From: Vibrio hepatarius
GTDB taxonomy: Bacteria > Pseudomonadota > Gammaproteobacteria > Enterobacterales > Vibrionaceae
Length of the DNA: 64,000 nucleotides
Reading direction: 5' to 3'
NCBI RefSeq assembly: GCF_011806575.1
Contig: NZ_JAATOO010000017.1
Span: 1 to 64,000, forward strand
The notes beneath the pieces are model-generated. The model had not been told where the DNA came from. It saw nothing but the letters and a program-made list of their open reading frames with translations, and searched no databases. The first letter of the stretch is position 1. Each line of letters begins with the position of its first letter. The position numbers were made by a program, and so were the translations under genes. Of this stretch, positions 17,726-25,878 are shown in pieces.

Positions 17726-19145
17726 ACGTTGGACGGGGTCACTGGTGGTTCGCACCAGCCTTTTCTTACTGTTGGTGATCATTCTGGCGCAGGTTTTGTC
17801 GGGGATTATCTGGTATCAACACGCCAGCGAGCGAGACAAAGAAGGCCTCAGCACCACGGTCAAAAGCCTCGCGCTAAGCGCCTCTTCCACCATCGCCTTC
17901 TTTCAAACCCTGCCTTCTGAATATCGCCACTTGGTGCTCAATCAACTACGCAACATGGGCGGCACACGCTTTTTCGTCTCACTCAACAATCACCAGATTG
18001 ATGTCGACCCGCTACCGGAAAGCGAACGCAAAACCCTAGTTATCAACCAAGTTCGCGAGGTATTGGAAAGCGAGCTGAGCGGCATTCCTAACATCGAGGT
18101 AGAGTTCACCCAGCGCGACAAACTCAAGGTATTCAACAACGAGCTACCTATCGACGAATTGCCGCTACTGTGGGCGCATTACTCACTATCGTTTGGCGAC
18201 CTCAATCCACCTATTCTGGTGATGCAGGTCGAAGTGGCACAAAACGAGTGGTTCTATCTCGCAGCAGTCCTGCCCGCGCCTTACATCAACCTAGAAACCA
18301 ACTATTTTGAGCTGCGCCAATGGCTGACGCTATTATTGTCCGCGCTGCTACTGTTGCTGTGTACCTGGTTTATCGTCCGAAAAGAAATTCAGCCAGTTCG
18401 CGAACTAGCGAAAGCCGCGACGCTGATGTCGAGCCGCTTAGACGTACCCGAAGTGTCTGAGCGAGGCAGTAACGAACTGAAAGCAGCGGTACGCGCGTTT
18501 AACAAAATGAATAGGCGCATCGACAGCCACATTAAAGACCGCGAGATGCTATTCAGCGCGATTTCGCATGACCTTAAAACTCCGATTGCCTGTTTGAAAC
18601 TGCGAGCGGAAATGTTGGACAACGACATCGACCGAGAGCGTTTTACTCGACTGAGTAACGACCTAGATTTGATGGTCAAAGGTGCATTGCAATGCATTAA
18701 AGAGACCGATATCCACGAGGAAATCGAATCGATCAACTTTACTCAACTGATCCAGCACATCTCCTCCAACATCGCCGATGCGCCGGACACGATTCGTATC
18801 CACGGTGAAATCCGCACCCATTTTGCCGGTAAACCATTGGCGATTAAGCGCTGCATTCAGAATCTGCTCGATAACGCACTCAAATATGGCCATCAGGCAG
18901 ACATTACACTGAGTGAAAACTCGGAATCGATCCAGATTCAGATTGAAGACCACGGCAATGGCGTTGACGACCTGTTACTAGAAAAGCTCTGCCAACCTTA
19001 CTTTCGCGCTAGCAACGATAAAGAAGGCACTGGGTTGGGTTTAACCATTTCACAGAGCATTGCAAAGGCTCACGGCGGCAGTTTGTCGCTTGGCCATTCT
19101 CAGTTTGGCGGCCTCTGCGCCACACTGACTTTCCCGAGAGACTGA
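17715..19145 (+). CDS. Sensor histidine kinase, GtrS-like
   Basis: 476 residues. TM1 at about 12-32, a periplasmic sensor region of about 165 residues, TM2 at about 203-220 (LLLSALLLLLCTWFIV), then HAMP. The HisKA phospho-acceptor is in FSAISHDLKTPIACLK (His about 285). HATPase motifs: N-box NLLDNALKYG, G1 GNGVDD, G2 GTGLGLTIS. It overlaps the response-regulator gene by 11 bases and is followed after 2 bases by a solute-binding-protein gene. The periplasmic domain has no recognised ligand-binding fold, so the binding protein may deliver the signal. Confidence 0.88.
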   Translation: MRIKRWTGSLVVRTSLFLLLVIILAQVLSGIIWYQHASERDKEGLSTTVKSLALSASSTIAFFQTLPSEYRHLVLNQLRNMGGTRFFVSLNNHQIDVDPLPESERKTLVINQVREVLESELSGIPNIEVEFTQRDKLKVFNNELPIDELPLLWAHYSLSFGDLNPPILVMQVEVAQNEWFYLAAVLPAPYINLETNYFELRQWLTLLLSALLLLLCTWFIVRKEIQPVRELAKAATLMSSRLDVPEVSERGSNELKAAVRAFNKMNRRIDSHIKDREMLFSAISHDLKTPIACLKLRAEMLDNDIDRERFTRLSNDLDLMVKGALQCIKETDIHEEIESINFTQLIQHISSNIADAPDTIRIHGEIRTHFAGKPLAIKRCIQNLLDNALKYGHQADITLSENSESIQIQIEDHGNGVDDLLLEKLCQPYFRASNDKEGTGLGLTISQSIAKAHGGSLSLGHSQFGGLCATLTFPRD

Positions 19146-19147
19146 CT

Positions 19148-20392
19148 ATGAACAAACTGGCATTCTTGTTCCCACTACTGCTTGCTCCTTGCATTGCTCA
19201 CGCTGAACCGCCACAAGAAGTAGAGTTTTTACATTGGTGGACTTCTGACGGCGAGCGACAAGCACTGCAAACACTTAAAGAGCAGCTAAAACAACACGAC
19301 ATTGAGCTACTGCAAAGCCCGGTGCTCGGCGGCGGTGGCGACAGCGCCATGACGGTACTGCAAGCTCGCGCACTGGCGGGCAATCCTCCCAGCTTCGCGC
19401 AAATCGAGGGACCAAGTATTAAGGCGTGGGATGCCATCGGTATTTTGCACAACGTCAACGCGGTTGCCGATGAGCAGCGCTGGGACGAGGTACTCTATCC
19501 GCTATCTATCGAAATCAACAAAACGCAAAACGGTTATATTGCCCTGCCGTTGACGCTGCACCGTTTGAACTGGCTGTGGGTCAACCACAAGCTGCTTAAA
19601 CAACTGAACTTATCTGCACCGAAAAACTGGCAAGAGATGTTCGCTGCGATGGAGCTCGCCAAGCAAAATGACATCGTGCCGATCGCGGTCGGTGAGCAGC
19701 CATGGCAAGTCGCACAACTATTTGAGAATTTAGTGATTTCCACTGGTGGTGTTGAGTTTTACACCAATGCGATGGTTAAACTTGAGCGAGACAGCATCGA
19801 CAGCGACACTCTGCGTCAAGCGCTGACGCAATTTCGCCGCCTGAGCTTGTTGATCGACAACCAATTACCCGACAGCAAGTGGGATACGGCGACCCAAGCA
19901 CTAGCCGACGGCCAAGCACTATTTCAAATTGGCGGTGATTGGATTTTGGGTGAACTGCTCGCCAATCAAGTCTCGGTTCCGCAAGACATCGGCTGTTACC
20001 CAACGCCTGACAGCGATGGTGTGTTTCTTTACAACATGGACAGCTTGGTGTTTATGTCGAGTAAGTCGTTTTCTGCCGAGGCGGCTCAGCAAATCGCAAG
20101 CGCGTTGGCAGATGTCGAGTTTCAAACTAAGTTCAATCGCGTTAAAGGGTCGATACCGGTGCGCACCGATATCGACATCAGTGACTTTAATCCGTGTCAG
20201 ATCCAGTCTTATCAGGACTTTCACTACGGCATTAAACACCACCTTGCTGTGCCAAGTATGATTGATTCGATGGCGGTCAATCCGGTTGCCCAGCAAGCGA
20301 TAAACTCGGAAATCTTCCGTTTTTACCGCAATCCAAATATGAAACCCGACGAGCTTATTAAACGTATTATTGCGATTGCAGAAAGTAACTAG
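19148..20392 (+). CDS. Periplasmic glucose-type substrate-binding protein without transporter
   Basis: 414 residues with a Sec signal (MNKLAFLFPLLLAPCIAHA). It resembles the glucose/mannose-binding proteins GltB/GtsA of Pseudomonas: FLHWWTSDGERQAL, SPVLGGGGDSAMTVLQARAL, AGNPPSFAQIEGP, ALPLTLHRLNWLWVNHK, PIAVGEQPWQ, FQIGGDWI. Normally such proteins feed an ABC permease, but no permease or ATPase gene is present here. It starts 2 bases after the kinase stop codon. The likeliest role is as ligand sensor for the kinase rather than for transport; alternatively it serves a transporter encoded elsewhere. Confidence 0.87.
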   Translation: MNKLAFLFPLLLAPCIAHAEPPQEVEFLHWWTSDGERQALQTLKEQLKQHDIELLQSPVLGGGGDSAMTVLQARALAGNPPSFAQIEGPSIKAWDAIGILHNVNAVADEQRWDEVLYPLSIEINKTQNGYIALPLTLHRLNWLWVNHKLLKQLNLSAPKNWQEMFAAMELAKQNDIVPIAVGEQPWQVAQLFENLVISTGGVEFYTNAMVKLERDSIDSDTLRQALTQFRRLSLLIDNQLPDSKWDTATQALADGQALFQIGGDWILGELLANQVSVPQDIGCYPTPDSDGVFLYNMDSLVFMSSKSFSAEAAQQIASALADVEFQTKFNRVKGSIPVRTDIDISDFNPCQIQSYQDFHYGIKHHLAVPSMIDSMAVNPVAQQAINSEIFRFYRNPNMKPDELIKRIIAIAESN

Positions 20393-20447
20393 ATAGGTAA
20401 CTGGATAAGCATCAGATCGTCAGCGTGTTTAACACTGACAAAGTCGC

Positions 20448-20903
20448 TTAATTGGCGCGTTGCCACTGCACGAGCCACTTATCCAGATTATTAGCGAACT
20501 GTTGTCGGTCAGACTGGCTGAGTGGTGCGGGTCCACCCGTTTGAATGCCGCTACTGCGCATGGTGTCCATAAAGTCGCGGATATTAAGACGCGATTTTAT
20601 ATTCTCTTTAGTGAAGAGTTCGCCGCGTGAGCTAAGCGCATGGGCACCTTTGCTGATCACTTCATCTGCCAGTGGAATATCACTGGTGATCACCATATCG
20701 CCTACTTCACAGCGCTGAACGATCTCATTGTCTGCGACGTCAAAGCCTTGCTGCACTTGCAACATCGTCACTTTGAGTGATGCTGGAGTTCGAATAAACT
20801 GATTCGCTACTAGCGTCACTTCTACACCGGTACGTTCAGAAGCACGAAACAAGATGTCTCGAATCACCACCGGACACGCGTCAGCATCAACCCAAATTTT
20901 CAT
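20448..20903 (-). CDS. yaiI: YaiI/YqxD family protein (UPF0178, DUF188)
   Basis: 151 residues, matching the family length. The conserved start [20 protein letters not shown] and the segments [27 protein letters not shown] and [11 protein letters not shown] are diagnostic. The fold is PIN-like with conserved aspartates (DADACP, DNEIV, SDIPLA), so a nuclease role is plausible, but no function is established. A single gene, convergent with the SBP operon. Confidence 0.92.
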   Translation of the reverse strand: MKIWVDADACPVVIRDILFRASERTGVEVTLVANQFIRTPASLKVTMLQVQQGFDVADNEIVQRCEVGDMVITSDIPLADEVISKGAHALSSRGELFTKENIKSRLNIRDFMDTMRSSGIQTGGPAPLSQSDRQQFANNLDKWLVQWQRAN

Positions 20904-20935
20904 TCACTAATTCCTTAATTCTGATGAGGCGGCTA

Positions 20936-21259
20936 TTAGACCTTAAATTTAACTGCAGTACCACTGACACTCACCATCATCATGCTGCCGCCACTACCAA
21001 TCACTTCGTAATCGATATCAATGCCAACAATACCGTCCGCGCCAAGAGAGCGGGCCTGTTCTTCCATTTCAGCAAACGCGATTTGTCTGGCATTACCCAT
21101 CTCTCGCTCGTACGCCCCCGAACGGCCGCCAACCACATCGCGAATCGCACCAAACATATCTTTAAAGATGTTCGCGCCCAGAATCGCCTCTCCAACTACC
21201 ACCCCTAGGTAATCTTCGACGGGCTTTCCTTCTACAACTGAAGTCGTCGTTTTTAGCAT
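20936..21259 (-). CDS. ybjQ: YbjQ family protein (UPF0145)
   Basis: 107 residues from the ATG at 21259, the usual family length. An upstream in-frame start (21286) adds nine residues not found in relatives. Core motifs [33 protein letters not shown] and [16 protein letters not shown] are characteristic. YbjQ proteins form pentamer-like rings and were once called heavy-metal-binding; the role is unknown. It lies upstream of yaiI on the same strand with a 32-bp gap and may be co-transcribed. Confidence 0.92.
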   Translation of the reverse strand: MLKTTTSVVEGKPVEDYLGVVVGEAILGANIFKDMFGAIRDVVGGRSGAYEREMGNARQIAFAEMEEQARSLGADGIVGIDIDYEVIGSGGSMMMVSVSGTAVKFKV

Positions 21260-21401
21260 TGCAGTTCCCCTGTTTCCCTCAATCACAGTGACTGAGCAGA
21301 ATTTAAGCAGAACAGCTTAGGTATGGGCAAATTTGTCCGCCAGCAATGAGACATAAGAAACAATATTATTTGTATCGATTTGCGTCACCGCAAAAATGTA
21401 G

Positions 21402-21455
21402 TGCATATCCGCCGATTAGATATGCATTACATAACTTATCAATCGGCGATATGCA
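21402..21455. repeat. Long inverted repeat upstream of the DAACS symporter gene
   Basis: TGCATATCCGCCGATT (21402-21417) pairs with AATCGGCGATATGCA (21441-21455) with one bulged base; the spacer is 23 bases and contains a further ATATGCAT palindrome. It lies about 250 bp before the start of the symporter gene, in a 420-bp gap with no coding sequence. It may be an operator, a cruciform or part of a small RNA. Confidence 0.6.
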
Positions 21456-21650
21456 GATGTTTTCTCACGTAATAAGAAGTTGTCATTATTTAAAGGACAG
21501 AACCCTATGTGTTAAAAAATAGAACAATTAGATGCAACCATTAACTATACTAGTTAAAAATTCGTTAATTAACACAATTTCATAGTGATAGATGTCACAT
21601 TTAAAAATCCAATTAGGTTTTTTGCTTTTTTATTAATTACAGAGCCTGAT

Positions 21651-21699
21651 AACCTCCTGAGCACCTTGAAGTGAACTCAAGGTGCATAACTATAAGGAG
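21651..21699 (+). promoter_or_regulatory. 5'-leader hairpin and RBS of the symporter gene
   Basis: GCACCTTGA (21661-21669) and TCAAGGTGC (21677-21685) form a perfect 9-bp hairpin ending 8 bases before the Shine-Dalgarno AAGGAG (21694-21699). ACCTCCT (21651-21657) just before the hairpin is complementary to the Shine-Dalgarno, so an alternative fold could hide it. This suggests translational control but is untested. Confidence 0.4.
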
Positions 21700-21707
21700 T
21701 GTTCACT

Positions 21708-23012
21708 ATGAATACCAAGAAGCCTATGTCACTCACCAGCCGCGTTATCATCGGTATGGTAGTGGGTATCTTGACAGGATTTGCAATTCAATCCCTTTTT
21801 GCCGACAACGGATTTGTCGACACGTACATCGTTAATGGACTATTTGAAGTTGGTGGTAAGATCTTTGTTGCCAGCTTGAAGATGCTTGTGGTCCCACTGG
21901 TTTTTGTTTCCCTAGTTTGTGGTACTAGCTCGCTGAAAGACTTGTCTACTTTGGGTCGTATGGGGGGTAAAACGCTCGCGTTTTACATTACGACCACCGC
22001 AATCGCGATTACTCTGGCACTGACCATGGGTAACCTTTTCCAACCGGGCGCGGGTGCAGACTTAACAGCAGCAAGCTCGTTTAAATCAGCGGATGCACCG
22101 TCTCTGGGTCAGGTGGTCATCAATATGTTCCCGACCAACCCAATCAGTGCGATGGCCGAAGGTAAAACGCTGCAGATTATCGTGTTTGCGGTACTGTTCG
22201 GTGTTGCAATCAGTGCAGCGGGTAAACCGGGCGAGCGCATTGCTTCTTTCTTCTCTGATCTTAACGAAGTGATCATGAAGTTAGTCGCGATTCTGATGCA
22301 CCTAGCACCTTACGGTGTGTTCTTCCTAATGGCGAAACTATTCAGTGGTTTAGGCTTAGGCGCAATCGTTAACCTCGCAGAATACTTCTTAGTTCTGGCT
22401 GGGACCCTTGTTCTTCATGGTTTGGTGACTTACAGCGTGATGTTGAAAGGCTTTACTGGCCTTAGCCCAATCACCTTCCTGAAGAAAATGGAAGATGCCA
22501 TCATGTTCGCATTTTCTACAGCATCGTCAAATGCGACCATTCCAGTCACAATGGAAACGGCGAAAAACCGTATGGGTGTGGAAAACCGCATCTCTTCATT
22601 TACTGTTCCTCTAGGCGCGACCGTCAACATGGACGGTACGGCGATCATGCAGGGTGTGGCAACGGCGTTTATTGCTCAGGCGTTCAATATCGATCTGACC
22701 ATGGGCGATTACATGATGGTGATCCTGACCGCGACACTGGCTTCTATCGGTACTGCGGGTGTTCCGGGCGTTGGTCTTGTGATGCTGGCGATGGTACTGA
22801 ACCAAGTAGGCCTACCGCTTGAAGGTATTGCTCTGATCATGGGTGTTGACCGTCTGCTCGATATGATTCGTACTGCGGTTAACATTACTGGTGACAGTGC
22901 TGTAACTGTGATTGTCGCGAAGTCAGAAGGCGCATTGAACGAAGAACGTTTCAATGATCCAATGGCAGGCGTGAAAGAAGAAGAAGTCCACTTAAAGCAA
23001 TCTAACGCATAG
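21708..23012 (+). CDS. Dicarboxylate/amino acid:cation symporter (DAACS, GltP/DctA family)
   Basis: 434 residues from the ATG at 21708, which has AAGGAG 8 bases upstream. The SDF-family signature is clear: the serine-rich re-entrant loop AFSTASSNATIPVT, then PLGATVNMDGTAIMQGV and the TM8 motif RTAVNITGDSAVTVIVAK. These residues bind Na+/H+ and aspartate, glutamate or C4-dicarboxylates. Substrate choice (glutamate, aspartate, fumarate) cannot be fixed by eye. A monocistronic gene with an intrinsic terminator and a structured leader. The neighbouring minus-strand M20 peptidase operon may relate to amino-acid use. Confidence 0.9.
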   Translation: MNTKKPMSLTSRVIIGMVVGILTGFAIQSLFADNGFVDTYIVNGLFEVGGKIFVASLKMLVVPLVFVSLVCGTSSLKDLSTLGRMGGKTLAFYITTTAIAITLALTMGNLFQPGAGADLTAASSFKSADAPSLGQVVINMFPTNPISAMAEGKTLQIIVFAVLFGVAISAAGKPGERIASFFSDLNEVIMKLVAILMHLAPYGVFFLMAKLFSGLGLGAIVNLAEYFLVLAGTLVLHGLVTYSVMLKGFTGLSPITFLKKMEDAIMFAFSTASSNATIPVTMETAKNRMGVENRISSFTVPLGATVNMDGTAIMQGVATAFIAQAFNIDLTMGDYMMVILTATLASIGTAGVPGVGLVMLAMVLNQVGLPLEGIALIMGVDRLLDMIRTAVNITGDSAVTVIVAKSEGALNEERFNDPMAGVKEEEVHLKQSNA

Positions 23013-23036
23013 TGAACTGACACTGATAACATACAA

Positions 23037-23065
23037 AGCCCCAGACATTGTGCTGGGGCTTTTTT
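23037..23065 (+). terminator. Terminator after DAACS symporter gene
   Basis: AGCCCCAG (23037-23044) pairs with CTGGGGCT (23053-23060), followed by a T-run. Confidence 0.9.
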
Positions 23066-23224
23066 ATTCGGCCAAGCCCGTTAGCTGAGCGTATTGCTGT
23101 CTTGGTGCTTGCTGTCATAGTGAAGTGTCTGCTGAGTTATTGAACAGACAACACCACAAATACAAAGAAGAATTAATATCAATATTGTAGTAAAAATATC
23201 CCCGACCTACGCCGGGGATGGAGT

Positions 23225-24349
23225 TTATTGAGCAAGCTTTTCCAGCACTCTCATCAACAGCTTGATCCTTGGTTCGATAGACGCCAGGAGCAAATATTCT
23301 TGGTCGCTATGAAAGCCGGCACCGATTGGTCCTAATCCGTCCAGAGTCGGCACACCGAGAATCGCGGTGTTATTGGCATCAGAGCCCCCGCCCACTTCTT
23401 TCCAATTGATGTCGATCGCCAGCTCATCCGCCGCAGTTTGTACCAGCGTCATGAGTGCTTGAGTCTCTTCACTCGGCACCATGGAGGGTTTATACGCTTC
23501 GCGCTCAACCTGGACAGTCACGCCTTCACCGAATGGTTTCTGCGCTTTGGCTTTGATCTTGGTATCAATCGCATCGTATTCCGCGTTGTTCCAGAAGCGC
23601 ACGTCAACAATCGCTTGTGCGTGCTCAGGGACAATATTCGCACCCGCACCACCGGATACAATGCCAACGTTAAGCGTGGTACCAGACTCAAAATTGGTCA
23701 TCGAGTTGATCGCCAAAATCCAGTTCGCCATTTCAGTGATCGCACTGCGGCCTTTTTCCGGTTCATTACCCGCATGGGCGGCGACGCCGTTAAAGGTCAG
23801 TTTGTAGCGAGCCATACCTTTACGCGCTTTCACCAAGCCACCATCGGCACGAGCAGCTTCAGCCACCAGCACGGTTTTCGCCTGTTTCGCCACCGACTGA
23901 ATCCAATCCACCGAGTGAAGTGAACCCGTTTCTTCATCGGGATTCATGCAAATACAAATCGATAGCTTATCCAATACCGTTTGGTCGAGGTTGCGCATGG
24001 CATAAACGATGTTCAGCAACCCTGATTTCATGTCCGATACACCCGGACCGTACGCTTTATCTTCGTCTGTCGACATTGGACGTTGCGCCGCTGTCCCGAC
24101 AGGGAAAACCGTGTCCATGTGGCCAATCAGCATCACATCGATCTGTTCGCTGTGCGGTTGGTTGCGGATCTCAAGACCAACACCCGCTTTGCCGCAGTCG
24201 ATGCGCGTGACCTGCCACCCCGTAAGTTGGGCAAATTTCGCTTCGAACTGAGCGGCAATAGATTCGATCCCCTCAAGTGTGTAAGTCCCGCAATCGACGT
24301 CAATCAGTGGGCGCAGTTCATCAAGGTACTCATTCAAACAGAAATTCAT
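23225..24349 (-). CDS. M20-family metallopeptidase (glutamate carboxypeptidase-like)
   Basis: 374 residues. Zinc-site motifs of the M20A family: GHMDTVFP (His and catalytic Asp), GPGVSDMKSG (bridging Asp), NPDEETGS (catalytic Glu and Zn Glu) and a late GFHSDQEY His. The dimerisation domain sits at about 175-285. Relatives include carboxypeptidase G2 and various deacylases/dipeptidases; the actual substrate is open. It is the last gene of an operon with yjiH and yjiG, the place held by isoaspartyl dipeptidase (iadA) in E. coli, which suggests peptide or amidated amino-acid turnover. There is no signal peptide, so it is cytoplasmic. Confidence 0.87.
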   Translation of the reverse strand: MNFCLNEYLDELRPLIDVDCGTYTLEGIESIAAQFEAKFAQLTGWQVTRIDCGKAGVGLEIRNQPHSEQIDVMLIGHMDTVFPVGTAAQRPMSTDEDKAYGPGVSDMKSGLLNIVYAMRNLDQTVLDKLSICICMNPDEETGSLHSVDWIQSVAKQAKTVLVAEAARADGGLVKARKGMARYKLTFNGVAAHAGNEPEKGRSAITEMANWILAINSMTNFESGTTLNVGIVSGGAGANIVPEHAQAIVDVRFWNNAEYDAIDTKIKAKAQKPFGEGVTVQVEREAYKPSMVPSEETQALMTLVQTAADELAIDINWKEVGGGSDANNTAILGVPTLDGLGPIGAGFHSDQEYLLLASIEPRIKLLMRVLEKLAQ

Positions 24350-24358
24350 AATTTATCC

Positions 24359-24826
24359 TTAAACGAATAAGTTCATTACCCACATTGCGCCAAATGCGTT
24401 GATTACAGAGATAGCAATCATCACTGGAATGTAGCGACCTTCGGTGCCGATTGGCCCCATGATGCGTCCCATGTACTGCACTTGAGAGCCCATTAGGTAG
24501 ATAGCCGGGGCAAGAATCGCAATGTGCGCGCCGTTTAGAATGCCTTGGTCAAACAGCGTGATCACCACACCGACAGCGCCGCCCATCGACATCCATGCGC
24601 CGATCAATACCGCCGCCGCTTCACCCGGCAAACCGAAAATCGCCATCACAGGAGAAAACACCGAACCCATCAGATCCAGCGCACCCGTAATTTGCAGCGC
24701 TTTGATGATCACAAACGCCATCAGAACGTTAGGTAGCGTCGAAGTCGTGGCAATCGTCCAACCTTTTTTCGCGCCTTCGACGAAAATGTCAGTCACCATA
24801 GGTTTTTTCGCTTGTACGTCGCTCAT
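24359..24826 (-). CDS. yjiG: YjiG family inner-membrane protein (SpmB-like)
   Basis: 155 residues, close to E. coli YjiG (153). Nucleoside-recognition/Gate-domain helices: TSTLPNVLMAFVIIKALQITG, FGLPGEAAAVLIGAWMSMGGAVGV, AIYLMGSQVQYMGRI. Its start codon overlaps the yjiH stop by 4 bases (24823-24826), so the two are translationally coupled and probably form one transporter or permease-like complex. The gene lies 9 bp before the M20 peptidase. The substrate is unknown; peptide or amino-acid export/import is inferred from the operon. Confidence 0.88.
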   Translation of the reverse strand: MSDVQAKKPMVTDIFVEGAKKGWTIATTSTLPNVLMAFVIIKALQITGALDLMGSVFSPVMAIFGLPGEAAAVLIGAWMSMGGAVGVVITLFDQGILNGAHIAILAPAIYLMGSQVQYMGRIMGPIGTEGRYIPVMIAISVINAFGAMWVMNLFV

Positions 24827-25560
24827 TGTGCGGTCTCCTCTTTTAGCTGCTGCGCTGGTTTTGCTGATTTGTCTTCTTTACCTTCTGTGATGTTTAGGTA
24901 GATGCGGAATAAGTTAGCGCCCACAAACTTGAACACGAACATAATCGCCACAGCGAGACCAATCGAAGAAGTGACCGCTAATGAACCATCAGCCATTGTC
25001 AAAGTAAACAGTACCGCGCCAGAAGAGAAAAAGTTCACGATGGTTGCGCCAGCGGTAAATTGGAACATGGTAAAGACGTCCGTTTCGCGTTTGGTTAGAC
25101 GACCTTCATCCTTTAGTTGGCGTGTCATCGCCGCCCCTGCGTCAGTACTTTGCAGTGATGCAATCAGCGCAAGGCCAGAGCTGCCAGGAATGCCCATCAG
25201 TGGACGTAGTAGAGGAGTAAGAAGCTTGCGTGCTGCGTCTAGCGCACCGTAGTGCTCAAGTACGTTGATCACGCCAAGGGCAAACATCACGGTTGGAATA
25301 AGCGTCAAAGCAAAAAGGAAACCGTCACGCGCACCGCTACCGCCTTTGCCGCGCAATGACGTCGTCGCCGCTTCAACACCTTCTGCGGTTTCTTTCACGT
25401 CGTACGCAACTTTACCGAACGAGCCGTTTAGGGTAGTAAAATCTAACACACCGTACCATTCGCTAGACTTCATTAAGCCAGAGAAAAATACGACAGCGAA
25501 AGCCAGCGCAACATAGCAACCCCACGTTACTTTGCGCGCTTTTTGACTAGAATCGGACAT
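24823..25560 (-). CDS. yjiH: YjiH family inner-membrane protein (Gate domain)
   Basis: 245 residues (E. coli YjiH about 227). Predicted helices include CYVALAFAVVFFSGLM and LTLIPTVMFALGVINVLEHYGAL, with the Gate-domain core PLMGIPGSSGLALIASLQSTDAGAAMTRQL. It is the first gene of the yjiH-yjiG-M20 peptidase operon, overlapping yjiG by 4 bases. An inverted repeat CCTATGT/ACATAGG (25567-25600) lies directly in front of the start and could be regulatory. Transported compound unknown. Confidence 0.88.
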   Translation of the reverse strand: MSDSSQKARKVTWGCYVALAFAVVFFSGLMKSSEWYGVLDFTTLNGSFGKVAYDVKETAEGVEAATTSLRGKGGSGARDGFLFALTLIPTVMFALGVINVLEHYGALDAARKLLTPLLRPLMGIPGSSGLALIASLQSTDAGAAMTRQLKDEGRLTKRETDVFTMFQFTAGATIVNFFSSGAVLFTLTMADGSLAVTSSIGLAVAIMFVFKFVGANLFRIYLNITEGKEDKSAKPAQQLKEETAQ

Positions 25561-25878
25561 ATGTCACCTATGTATTGTTATGTGGAACAGGACACATAGG
25601 ATTCTGAAGTAATTAATATCTCCTCAGGATGATCCGCATCAATTAGTTATCTCAACTATCAATAAGCAATCAATCATTATCATATTTTGTGATCTTGGAT
25701 ATATACGGAATTTTTATCCAACAAGATGAATTTATATTGCAATGCCAATGAGTTCATAACACCATAATTTTCCAGTAAAAATGGGCGCAAAATCGACCAT
25801 ATCAAACCTATCTCACATATCAGACTGTGAATCCTGACTAGAATGATTTCATCATAACTAGAACTAAAGGATTGACGC
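25561..25878. other. 318-bp divergent promoter region, yjiH/nhaD
   Basis: AT-rich and without a convincing gene. It should contain the promoters of both flanking operons. The only clear structure is the CCTATGT/ACATAGG repeat at 25567-25600. A minus-strand open frame across 25680-25949 overlaps the nhaD start and is not credible. Confidence 0.45.
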
